Assembly: GCA_026120185.1 (NCBI GenBank)
Contig: JANUWF010002200.1
Location: forward strand, 2,788,001 to 2,852,000
DNA length: 64,000 nucleotides
Source of the DNA: Voacanga thouarsii
Taxonomy: Eukaryota; Streptophyta; Magnoliopsida; Gentianales; Apocynaceae
Reading direction: 5' to 3'
The notes under the pieces were generated by a model. The model did no database searches and was not told the origin of the DNA. It saw only the letters and a program-made list of their open reading frames with translations. Each line of letters opens with the position of its first letter. The stretch's first letter is position 1. Position numbers and translations under genes: made by a program. Shown piece by piece: positions 12,255-22,634 of this stretch.

Positions 12255-13865
12255 ATGTCTCATCTGGAAAGAGATAAAAGCATATTGTGGTAAATAGGAA
12301 ATCCAACAAGATTTCCGTTCAACACTCTCAAAAGGGTGCAGGATTAAAAACTGAAACTATTCACATTTCCTAAGAAAACTAGTTTGGCAAAATGATCTTC
12401 AGTTGACCTCTAATCTGACTGCCCTTGATTCTCTCTACTATTATGAACAATTTACTTTTTGCAATTGAACAATTTAGTTTTCTATCTTTACTTATGCATA
12501 AGCTTATCTGCTTAAATTCTAAACACTTCATATCTATATATATTCTATTTATTTTTCTTTTTTTTTATGTTATTCCTCTTTTTGATTGATGACAAAGGGG
12601 GAGAAAACATAAAACTGATTGGATTTGATTTGATTGGGAAGGTTCTGCTGGGAGAAAACATAAAACTGACTGGATTTGATTAGGATAGTATCTGTATAAG
12701 GGATATGACTGGGAAGTTTTTGCTTGGGAAATGTTGGAATAGTTACTAGGAAAATGTTGGGATAGTTACTAGATATGATTTGTTATGATTGGAAAATTTT
12801 AGGATAGTTTTTTGCATACGATTCTGTTTATAATTGTGAGCATTACAATTGATTATTCTACTGATTATGAGCGTTACAATTGGCTTTGTCAACTGGACTG
12901 TGTTTATTCTAATAATTTATTTGATTATCTATCTATGTGAGAGTATGCTATACTCTTTGCTCCTAATTGTTAATAATGCATAACTGATTGACGTCTGTCT
13001 GATAGTCCTTGAGTAGTAAATTTACTTTAGGGAAACTTTGTGCTTTAATTTAATATTTTTGGATGAATTGCTATGATCTCAATTTATTGATATCCAAATT
13101 GGACACCAATTTGGTATACTGAATTTCGTCCAAAAGTACCTTTTTCGTAATTAAGGTATTTTTAAGACTGGATTGATAAGATGTTTTTAAGTTATTGATA
13201 TGATTCTATGACAATTTCATTGATATAAATTTCAGTCAGACGGATTGCTTCCTTTATGATCAAAACTCTTTGAGAAAATCAGGACATATCAAAATTCTGA
13301 AAAATCTATTATGTCATGCATTATGTCAGAGGGAGTTTTGGACTCATATTTCCTTGATCCAAAAATCTTGTCCAAAAAGTTTTCTTAAAAAAATCATACC
13401 GTTTTGGACATACACCTTTTGGACATCCAAAACTCACATTTATAAAAGGTTCATATTCACTTTCACTAATGTTTTGGACGTACAAAATTAACTTCAGTTT
13501 CTCTCTCATTTACAAATATTCATAAATGCAAATATTAAGGGGAAGCATCTTATCATATAACTTGCGTGCTATATCTCCTTTATAAAAATCATTGTATCGG
13601 TTATTTCTTTATGGAATAATCGTTTGATGGACAGAAGGAGGATAAGGAGGTAGGTTGGGTCATAGGCTAATTGAGCCATGCCTGTGAGTATATGCTTTAA
13701 TTTTCTATCTTAATCTCATAAGCACACTTTGAATCCTATAAATAGAGATTACACTTCATTGAAAAATATTCTTAATTCTCTTGGTCTAACATATTCTTTT
13801 TGTACATATCATTATTTTTATATCACAATCCTATCAAGTTTGTCATCACTCAAAAAGGGAGAAAT
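12255..13865 (+). other. 3' non-coding part of the copia interior with polypurine tract
   Basis: No coding sequence recognised. It contains a first purine tract (ACAAAGGGGGAGAAAAC near 12592), a local duplication of a gggagaaaacataaaact phrase (about 12600 and 12651), and TCCAAAA-type motifs at 13120-13480 like those in the LTR. The final purine tract AAAAAGGGAGAAAT (about 13853-13865) abuts the 3' LTR and would prime plus-strand synthesis. Confidence 0.75.
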
Positions 13866-15037
13866 TGTTAGCCCTAAGGGCATTCTCCTATGTTTTGACT
13901 AATGACAAACATTGATGAGAACTAACTTGTGTGATCTATATGTGATAAGACATGTTTAACCTCAGGCGTGTAAATAAGATTACTAAGCAATTCTTGAGTA
14001 ATGAAATCCAAGAATGGATTATCAAGTAGAAGACCAAGCTTAAGAAATTGCATACCAAGAAGTCCTTGTGGAAGATTTTTAGACTAGGAATCATTATTAA
14101 GGTATTTCTTGTAAATTTCTATGTCTCTTCACCTTATGATTCAATTGATTTCTACCTTGAAGCACACAAAGAAAAAGATTTTAAAGTTTTAAATCTTAGA
14201 ATTTCAGATTTAGTAGTTTGGATGATTCTACATCCAAAAGATTTGTCCAAAATCCTACAAACTATGACAAATCATTTCTGCCTAAAAAAGTGCCACTTTG
14301 GACTTACTTTTTGGATGCATCGTCGTCCGAAATATGAGTCCAAAACACGGGTAAATTCAACAAAAAAATTATAACCATTGATACTTCAGTTTATGGCTCT
14401 ATATAAAGTCTCTAAACTTGATTTAACATAAGATTTTTGTGGTATCCTTCTAAGAAACACTCTTGCTCTATAGAAAACAAAAATCTTCTTTATCAAAGTA
14501 CTTCAAAGTGAATTCAAATTGTATCTAAAAGGTAAAAGTGCTTGTGCTTTTTTCTTGGTGCATATCTGCTCAAACAAGTGAGCTTTTACTGTTCCATTGA
14601 TATTCAATCTCTTTTGTATTACAAGGTTATGGTGTAAAACCCAATTAGGGTGAACCTTGATTTGATTATTTGGTTGAGAGGTTTTGGAAAACCAAGTGTG
14701 GTGATCCTCTTTTGTATTTGGTGCAGTTTGATTTTATTAAGTTGAGTAAATGAAATCTAGTTAAAAATTTTTAAGTGTAAGCTTAAGGTAGTCGATGTAG
14801 ATCTTGGTAGATCGAACCATTATATATTTTGTATCTCATTTCTCTACATACAACATTAACTGCATTGTATTTCTTACCTTAGTCGGGATCTGGATATTTC
14901 TCAAAGTTTCCTTCAATAGCTTTCTTTGTTGCCATGAAGTTGGTCCAAGAAACTTGAAGATCATTAATATTCTGTATAACAGACTACTTGAAAATTTTAG
15001 TTTGCCAAAAACCTTACTCACCCCCTAAGGTTTTTCA
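13866..15037 (+). repeat. 3' LTR of the copia element
   Basis: Begins TGTTAG directly after the purine tract and ends TTTTCA. It matches 1-1181 throughout apart from scattered substitutions and small indels. The adjoining bases to the right are AAAGA; the partner target site lies left of the window. Confidence 0.94.
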
Positions 15038-15428
15038 AAAGAGAATGGAGTGTTTTCCTTATCTCATTACTTAAGTTGAGTAAATTTGAGTTTATAATGC
15101 TTGAATTGGTTAAATGGCTTGACTTGTATGATTTATGTTATCTATATTTTTTCTTGAGGAGTATTACTATTTTCTTATATTAGATATAAGTTTGTTTAAC
15201 TTAACTTTAATGGCCTTGGGATTGTTTGATTTAATACATGAGTTTACAAGGTTTTAAAAGGATTGAATGAATGACGAGTTTATGTTTAAGGTTGAAAGAA
15301 GGTTATGTCTTCATTATGGACGAGTTTTCTAAAGAAAAATTTGCTAAATTGTTTTTTCTTGTTCTAAATGCTTACTGTCTAGTTCTTGTTTGCTTGAGGA
15401 CAAGCAAATATTCAAGTGTGGGGGTATG
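15038..15428 (+). mobile_element. 3' internal remnant of a Ty3/gypsy-type element
   Basis: It ends with GCTTGAGGACAAGCAAATAT and then AAGTGTGGGGGTATG, a purine-rich arrangement found just before the 3' LTR of many plant Ty3/gypsy elements. No coding domain is visible. The copia element to the left appears to have inserted into this interior. Confidence 0.6.
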
Positions 15429-16956
15429 TGATAGGGGCTAAAATCATCATTACTCTCCTAGTTATTTGAGGTTATTTTGTGATATATTTGTTGTAATAAC
15501 TAGGCATGTTTTTTTTCTATTTGACATTTTACTTGTAAAATCATTTTTGAAAAATTTGTTTAGATTGGAGTTAAAATCGAATAGAAAGTGAACAATTCCA
15601 AAATATACCTGGCGCTAGACCCAGCTAATAGACCGGGTGCCTAGTCCATTCTGGTCAAGCAGTAAAAATTGAGCCAGCGTTCAGGGGAAAACAACAACAA
15701 ACCTGGCATCAGGTCTGGCAAGTGTACTGAGTGTCGGGTCCATTCTATCCGACCAACAAAAATAAAGCAAAACTCCAGAGGAAGAATAGTGTGCACCTGG
15801 CGCCAGGTAGGTCAAAGGTACCCGACACCAGGTACACTCTGATAGGCAAATATTCTGTGCACAAATTAGTAATTTTTCAATGATTTTAATATTTTCTTAA
15901 TCCTATTCGGCCAAGACTTCTTAGGCCACAAATTTAGCATCCAAAGGCCTATAAAAGTACAAGAAAACACAAGAGAAATGTGTAATTTAAAGGTATGATT
16001 TGAAGGATCCAAGCAAGCTACTCAATCACAACTCAGATGAGCATTGTTCAAATGAGGTTTTCAAGAGAAGAAGAAGGGTTTGTCTATGAGTTTTATCTTT
16101 CATCATTTGTTTACTTTTATTTAATAATGATATGCTTAATGTTTTAATTGTAATTGAATATTATTTTGGAGATAATGATTTTGAGTTAATTGAAATTTTT
16201 TTTATCAATCTATTGTTATCTTTAGTGTTTGATTACTTGTTATCATTGGATATTGATGCGAGTTCTTTTAATTGACTTGATAAAGAGTTGTTAGGAATTT
16301 CACTGCATTGATTTCGTATTTGTCTAATCTTAATAGACTTGAATGATGAAGTTAATATTATAAGACTAAATAATCAAAGGTTAAGTTGATTTCGTCTTGA
16401 CAAATGGTCATTAGCTAATTTCATGTTTTTAAGGAATTAAGATTCATACATATGTTGGTTAGGATTACTTGATTGATAAATCTGCTAATTGAATCAAATG
16501 AACTTAATATATGTTTTGGTTATGTTAACTTGATTAACAAATCTATTAATATGAATCAAAATATAGTGATTCCATGGATTGACAAATGAAGTGGAATTTA
16601 TCTTTATATTCCTTCATGATGCCAATACAACAATTGATTGTGATGAATGCTAAGTAATTCAATATTGTGTTTTCAAGATAATTGTCTAGTTACATGAAAT
16701 TGCATCCTTGAGTTATATCTATTTTTATCTTTATTTATTTTTTTATTTTCTTCTTATTATATTGGCTAAACAATAAAGTTTTGGATAAATTAAGGTGGGA
16801 GCCTAAGTTCTCGTGAATTCGATACTTGCTAGTCCATAAACTATACGATGGGTATACTTGTCCATATGTGTAATTTTAGTGGTTGACATTTTAATTAAAA
16901 CTTGATTGATTGTGTAATTTGTTGGTAATATTTTCTACACTAAAAAACACGCATCA
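15429..16956 (+). repeat. 3' LTR of the gypsy-type element
   Basis: Begins TGATAGGGGCTAAAATC after the GTGTGGGGG purine tract and ends AACACGCATCA, a common tip pair of plant Ty3/gypsy LTRs. The distal part (about 16790-16870) has the usual gggagcctaagttctcg and ctatacgatgggtatacttg-like phrases. The 5' LTR is not in the window. At 15605-15835 it holds several copies of a palindromic ACCTGGCGCCAGGT-like word. Confidence 0.7.
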
Positions 16957-17697
16957 CTCCTTGGAATTGGCCTTTTCGTCTAAGATGATTCGCATCAGAA
17001 ACTCTAAACTATCTCTATTTTCCTATAAACATAATAGTATATTCAATAATCATAATGTTATGTTCATCATGTGAATGCTAAAAGCAAAATTGCATAATAG
17101 TATTAAATATTAGAAAATATTTTCAACAAAATATAGTACCAAAAATAATAAATTGGGTAAGTTTCAAAATATTTGAAACAAAATATAGAACTAAAAGGTC
17201 TGCAAAAAAATTACAAAAACATTACTATAGTTTTTGTTTACTCATTATCCTTAGCTATATCATGGCCATCATCTTTTTGGTCAAAAAAGCGCATAGGGTT
17301 AACCCCTATCCTAGTGCACAACTCAAGATAATGCAATCTTTGAATTTGAAACATCTCCTCCATGCATTGCTCTTGTCGAAGCATTGCATATAAAGCATGC
17401 ATCACAAATCCATTGCTAATTTGCAACAGATTGGCGAGAGTTTTTGTACAAAATTTTTCTCTTTTTTTTTTTTTGAATATAAGATTCCATCACAAAGTGC
17501 TCACTAATTTGTGAGAATTCTGTGATGGTTATTTTATAACTGTCCCAGAGCCACAACAAAATATTGCAACGAAATAGTAAAATAATAAAAAGGTTGTCGC
17601 CAAATTCTCATTAATATTTTGAGGAAGTTGTACCATCTCTAATATGCCACAAATTTGCGACAGATTTGCGAGGATTGGTTAACACCTCTCTCTCTCT

Positions 17698-17764
<67 letters not shown>

Positions 17765-17834
17765 CCTGTCAATGTGCCATCGCAAATTAGTAATGGTTTT
17801 TTAGCCATCGTTATCTGCAATTTCACTTGTAGTG
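16957..17834 (-). mobile_element. Right end of a CACTA (En/Spm) transposon
   Basis: The sequence ends CACTTGTAGTG at 17834, the inverted form of a CACTACAAG terminus. Just inside are subterminal repeats built on catcgcaaattagtaatgg, gccatcg and ttgcgacagatttgcgagg, as expected for transposase binding. The left part stops at the gypsy LTR, which probably inserted into it, so the other end is outside the window. It contains (CA)n(TA)n at about 17699-17761. Confidence 0.75.
17238..17426 (-). pseudogene. TNPA-like C-terminal fragment of the CACTA element
   Basis: A 62-residue frame rich in Gln, Met and Glu with a Met-Glu-Glu-Met helix and a terminal Asp/Glu-rich tail resembles the C-terminal coiled-coil end of plant TNPA-type (Ptta/En/Spm) proteins. 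Its place next to the subterminal repeats fits this. Upstream exons are not recognisable, so it is a relic. The assignment is by position and composition only. Confidence 0.4.
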
Positions 17835-18233
17835 AAAGGAACAATCTTTGTACACATTTATGCGTATAGATTAGCTAGCCCTCCTACTAGTTCCACCCCA
17901 AAGATCACTATTCAGAAAAGGGATGGACAACCTATTACAATAGAAAATCTAGTCACATCTACAGTTTCTTCTTCTACCAAAAGAAAAAGCAACCATGTAA
18001 TCTTAAATCTTTGATTTTTAATTATATTTCATACACTTATGTATTTTCAATCCTATAGTATGTGTGATAGGATTTATAGTTTAGGTTTAGTCCGGTGAAA
18101 ATTTACGAGAATGCTAATATATCCATGAATATTGAGAGATAAACACATATTGTGTTAGTTGAATGTTGAACTCCATCATCACTACCATATATACAAATTA
18201 TTATTATATATACTTCTAGATATCTACAACCAG
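17835..18233. other. Flank with gene-like scraps; partly repeated at 45437-45620
   Basis: It holds a short Ser/Thr/Lys-rich open frame (about 17866-18014) of unknown origin and an AT-rich, intron-like stretch. About 150-170 bases (18050-18230) resemble 45437-45620, sharing the phrase attgagagataaacacatat with few changes. I cannot name the parent gene or element. Confidence 0.35.
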
Positions 18234-19384
18234 TGATGAGATTCATCATGGGCATGAAGGACCATCCAAAAAAGAAGGGGGGGAAGGGAGGCCAAGATAC
18301 AACTTATGGTTACTTGGACAAAATTAACATTAAAGAGGTTTCAAGAGAATTTTCAAGCCAACCAAGACTACAAGCTAAGAACCAAGAAGGTTGTCAAGAA
18401 ATGGATTGTGAAAAGAGATCCAAAAGGAGCTAAAAGTTAACACAATTGCATTTGGATGATCAAGTAACCTTAGAAGCCAAATAAGGAACCAAAAGAGCTT
18501 AATAAGAAGTTGACTCAAGATAAAGATCAAGGAATGGCTAAGAAGATCCAAGAAGATAAGCTTGATCAAGTGTGGAGTGCAAGGAATGTACGGCTTGATG
18601 CACGGCCATGCAACAAGTCTTGCAATTTGTAGACTCAAAATTGTTGCCAGAAGTTTAGGTGCATGGCTGTGCACATGCTATTTTCGAGACTTTGACTATG
18701 GCACAGTCATGCACTCCATTCCCATAGCCGTGTAACTTCCCTAAAGCCTTTTTTATCTTTGTTTTTATTTTGCTTCAGCTGTTAAATTCTTAACCATAGT
18801 TTGTAATATTTTAATGCCCAATTTGACTTGTTTTTAGGCCACTTTTGGTTAAGATTAGCATAAGTAATAGTTAGGGCTTGGCATCTCTATATATTCCATT
18901 ATATCTCGTGTAAAAGAGAACTTTAGAACTTGAACATTTTGAATACAAACCTCTTTGTGAGTTTGGTAAAGTGGTTCCTCTTGGGATTGTACCCTTTAAT
19001 CAAGACTAATCTTAGAACTTAGTCTTTCCATTTGATTCAAGTCTCTAAATTATTCAAGGATTCAAAATCTCCATCTCTAATTTGGATGCCAGGTTTCTTC
19101 CTAATATTCTTGTTAGGATTTAGTTGGATGCCTAAATCATCTCATCCATCTTGTTCTTAATCTTTGTTGGGGCAAGGGTGCTAGGGTGTTAATTTAGTTG
19201 GCTTAGTTCATTAGATTGTGGATTCTAGGTGGCTTAGATTACCTAGGGTTCTAATATTTGAATTGGATTTTGGTTGAGCCTCTATTTTCAAGCATAAATT
19301 TACTATTTTGAGTGCATCATGTGTCCTTGAATTTTACACTTAATTAAGCCATGAAAATTGCAATAAGAAAGTGTTGTGCTCCCA
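18234..19384 (+). repeat. 5' LTR of a second LTR retrotransposon
   Basis: Begins TGATGAGATTCATC and ends CTCCCA five bases before a primer-site-like TAGTATCAGAG. It contains repeated cggccatgca and gtgcatggctgtgcac words at 18590-18740, like the GCACGGCCGTGC words of several plant gypsy LTRs. No matching 3' LTR was found, so the left boundary is inferred from the TG and the phase break. Confidence 0.55.
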
Positions 19385-19389
19385 TAAAC

Positions 19390-19400
19390 TAGTATCAGAG
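19390..19400 (+). other. Degenerate primer-binding site
   Basis: TAGTATCAGAG differs by one base from the usual TGGTATCAGAG complementary to initiator Met tRNA, and lies five bases after the LTR end. The interior of this retroelement is split 86 bases later by CACTA-1. Confidence 0.6.
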
Positions 19401-19499
19401 ATTTTTTTTTAGTTTCTATAATTGGTATTAAAACTAAGTTGATATGAGCTACAATTATCAGAGCTTGGTAGATCTAAGCACGCTAATACTACAAGAAAT

Positions 19500-20115
19500 G
19501 AGCATTTTAGCGATGGCGTTTACCATTGCTATGTCGTCGCTAATATATACAGTGACGGCATTGTGACGACAATGAACCGTCACTAAATAATTGGTCGCTG
19601 TGGAAAAAACTGTGGGAGCAATCAACAACCGTCACTAACTGCTATGGCTAAACGATCAAAGTCAAACAAAGGTGTGATAAATAGTGCTACGGTTGTGCGA
19701 CGGCCGTCTATATACGACTATCGTTATTACGTAGCTAACGGCTATGGAATAGCAACCACAATAAAAGTTTTAATTCTTATTATTTTAAGATGACCATCTC
19801 TATTACGTAGCTATATGCTACGGTGTAGCGACGAATGTTAAATTTTGAATTCTGATTAGTGTATATGCGACCATTGCAATTATGTAGCTAATTTCTACGA
19901 CATAGCGATGGCCGTAAAATTTTGAATTCTGATTAGTTTAAATTAGTTGTCACTATTACGTAGCTAATTGCTATGGAATAGCAACAGCTGTAAATTTTGG
20001 AATCTAATTAGTTTAATTAGTTGTCGCAATACCATCGTTAATTTGCAAGTTTGTAATGACGGCAAATTATTTAGCGATGGCTGAAATTGACTTCCGTAGC
20101 TAGGCCGTCACTATT
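19500..20115. repeat. CACTA-1 left subterminal repeat block
   Basis: Many short direct and inverted copies of a word like ttagcgatggc / gccgtcgctaa, plus a longer unit with tctattacgtagctaattgctatgg seen about four times (19730-20000). Such arrays bind the element's TNPA protein in En/Spm. No gene is present. Confidence 0.75.
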
Positions 20116-20347
20116 TTGCATCTTTTGCAATGAATATATTATCATTTAACTCTATTCCCTGTAACATTTCCCTATATTATACCTATCTATCAAAATAATA
20201 GACAAAACCAAAGTAGAATTTGAAATCCATAAATTGCATATTTACCAACACCAAATGAACATTGAAATGAATATAAAATTGCCCAATAAACATATTTACA
20301 ATAAGAATTAGCATAAAATAGTCTAATAAACATAAAAAACTAAAACA
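20116..20347. other. CACTA-1 non-coding 3' region
   Basis: AT-rich sequence between the subterminal repeats and the end of the TNPA-like gene. I see no coding or repeat structure; it would serve as the 3' untranslated part of the minus-strand transcript. Confidence 0.4.
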
Positions 20348-22276
20348 TCAAGTAGCGAGTGGACTAGGAGTAGCTCTCGTAGGGAATAGAGGAGGTGAAC
20401 CACTGTCGTTGCCATGAGATGGTGGGTGATGATCTGGGGGCGATATAGTAAAGTTCTCATCCTCACCATCACCGTTATTAGTTCTTTCATCAACAATAAG
20501 AGGTGGTTATGGTGTGGACAATCCTATCTTCTCAGCCATCACTGTCAGCAACCCAATCATATAGACATCATGCTGCTTGTATGTCTCTATCTGTCTCTCA
20601 TATCGTTCCTGCATCTGTAGCTTAGCCTCCTAGACCTTCTCATCAATCCTCCTATTAAAGTCATCGACCAGAATTGCAGTGAAAGAGCATGAGGGCAGTT
20701 GACCCTGATGCAATTGCTGACGTACGCGTGCTACCTCTGACCCCATACCGAAGACTCGACCCCTATTGAAGCCACCCGATGCCTGAAATAACATGGCGTT
20801 CTCATCGAGCATGACGGATGAGGTAACAAAGCTGCTAGAAGAACTCTGTGAGTAACTCTAACGTAATTGTTCTACATCCTCCTAAAATGGGAAAATAATG
20901 ATGATCGTTATATAGATTACCTAACAAGAATTAAAGTAATATAAGTATTAATCTCAATAAGTAATTATTACTACAGTCTTGGAGACGGCTCACTAATGAA
21001 CTCTCCCTACTTGGGACTCTTCTAGAACATGTGTAAACTCTTAAACATGTCCATATAAATAAAACTACTCTCTCGCTCTTTTCGCTACAATAATATTTAA
21101 ATTAATGATGAAGCTAGGATAAAATATGTAAAGAGCTAAGAAAATTCTATTGAAAGAATAAAATAAATTATTAGATGGTCCTCGTGCTCAGTAAAAGGCC
21201 TCGACCTTCCTGTGTGAGTAGTACCATCATAAGACCTTTTTTTTTTTTTTTTTTTTTTGCTTTGGTAGAAACCCGCTAATAATCCTCTGTCCCCTAATAT
21301 CGAGTCATCTTAGTTTAATTAGCAGGTTTTGCCACTCGCACGAACCTTGCAAAAGGTATCTGAAAATCTGGCACGCAACTTCTTCTCCCAATTGAGCCGA
21401 ATCCATACACCTTCCTTATCTTTCCAAAGGAAATATTTTTGAATAGTACATTAAAAACTTGTTATTAGAATATAATTACAGTTTTGAAATTAAATATAGT
21501 GGAACGTTTTTAGTGATGAAAATATTTTTGATGAAACAGAAATCTAAGCAAATAAGGCACAAATATATTGATGCATGCATTAATGATGTTTGTAGGTATA
21601 TAAAACATGTCTTCACTCCTAACTGTAAGCACAATTTACATGGACTAAACTACACTTTTCTTTAGAATATACACATCAACAATATTGATATATGAGTTGT
21701 AAGAACTACCACAAGACAAGTGACAAACAATGAAATAACACTTATAACTTTGAACTTGAAGTTGTATTTTACCCTCCACTCCTGGAACCATATGTCCTTA
21801 ACATTTGATGGGACATGTGCGCATGTAAGGTATCCACCCTTGAAGAACTACTAGAACATGTTGGTAAGTAGGGAGACACAATTTGTAGTACTAGCTAACA
21901 TTTTTCAAAAACAAAGAAAAATTGAAAATGATTTTGTGAAATGAGTTAAAGTAAAAAAAAAAAAATGAGGAATAAGACAATTTATCTATATGATTATTAT
22001 AGTTGGATGTGAGAAAATTAGAATACCATTATTTAATACTTACCTGTCACCACAGGAAACTATGAGGAGCCTGCTCTCAATATCCTATGAAGCTAGCATA
22101 TTAGACGACTCAGATGAAGGCCTCACCGGAGAAGGCTGTCCACTATGCTGTGGCAGATCCATAAGAGCATGTGGTGCAGGATGCCGTGGAGCCCTACTTG
22201 GAGAAGGTGTGGGCTCACCATCTGACTCACCTGAACCATGTCCTATTAGACTAGATGACCGTCCTTCGGAAGCCAT
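20348..22276 (-). pseudogene. TNPA-like gene of CACTA-1 (plant transposase Ptta/En/Spm, Transposase_24-like)
   Basis: The first exon starts at the ATG 22276-22274 with a Ser/Pro-rich N-terminus like other members. Mid-gene (about 21200-21430) a degenerate frame includes WEKKLRARFSDTFCKVR, matching the start of the Ptta domain seen better in CACTA-2. The last part (20812 down to the stop at 20348) carries GRVFGMGSEVARVRQQ, the conserved GRvyGlGSea block, then a Gln/Glu-rich helix and a Pro-rich tail. Stops and frame breaks interrupt it, and a T run (21238-21258) lies within. The protein would bind the subterminal repeats in the nucleus. Confidence 0.7.
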
Positions 22277-22634
22277 TTCTCATTCTATGTAACATATAAC
22301 AGAAGAACAAACATCATGAGATCTACTCCAACTTAGATCAATTTTAATAATTAATTCACACAAGATTTTATATACAAATAACACAAAAAATTCTAAGTAG
22401 ATATAAACAATGAATGAATGCATGCACATTACAATAATCTAAGGAAAGTGAGGAAATGTATGTAAGTTTGTAAAAGCTTTTATAAGTTAAGTGAAATCAT
22501 CTTCAAACTAAGTACTATTTTCTTTAGTAAAAAAATGCATCTCAGGGAGGGAATTGATAAGCAAAACTTGAAATGTTTAGAGTAATAATTACAAATCATG
22601 TTTATTCACTTAGATCATCTTCTGATAAATATTC

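Larger units (their letters stand above)
1..15037 (+). mobile_element. Ty1/copia LTR retrotransposon with extra 3' ORF, decayed
   Basis: Two direct repeats of about 1.17 kb bound an interior with a Met-tRNA-type primer site, copia-order gag, protease, integrase, reverse transcriptase and RNase H remnants, then a third ORF and a purine tract before the 3' LTR. Integrase precedes reverse transcriptase, which defines Ty1/copia. The extra ORF after RNase H and the long interior recall the SIRE/Maximus lineage, but that placement is inference. Every coding part has stops and frameshifts. By eye the two LTRs differ at roughly 18 of the first 240 aligned bases, mostly transitions, so the insertion is old. 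The first six bases of the 5' LTR and the left target site lie outside the window. A 4.3-kb element is nested at 7815-12091. Confidence 0.93.

Noticed and set aside
14048..14374. 108-codon open frame
   Set aside because: Lies wholly in the 3' LTR and is broken in the 5' LTR copy.
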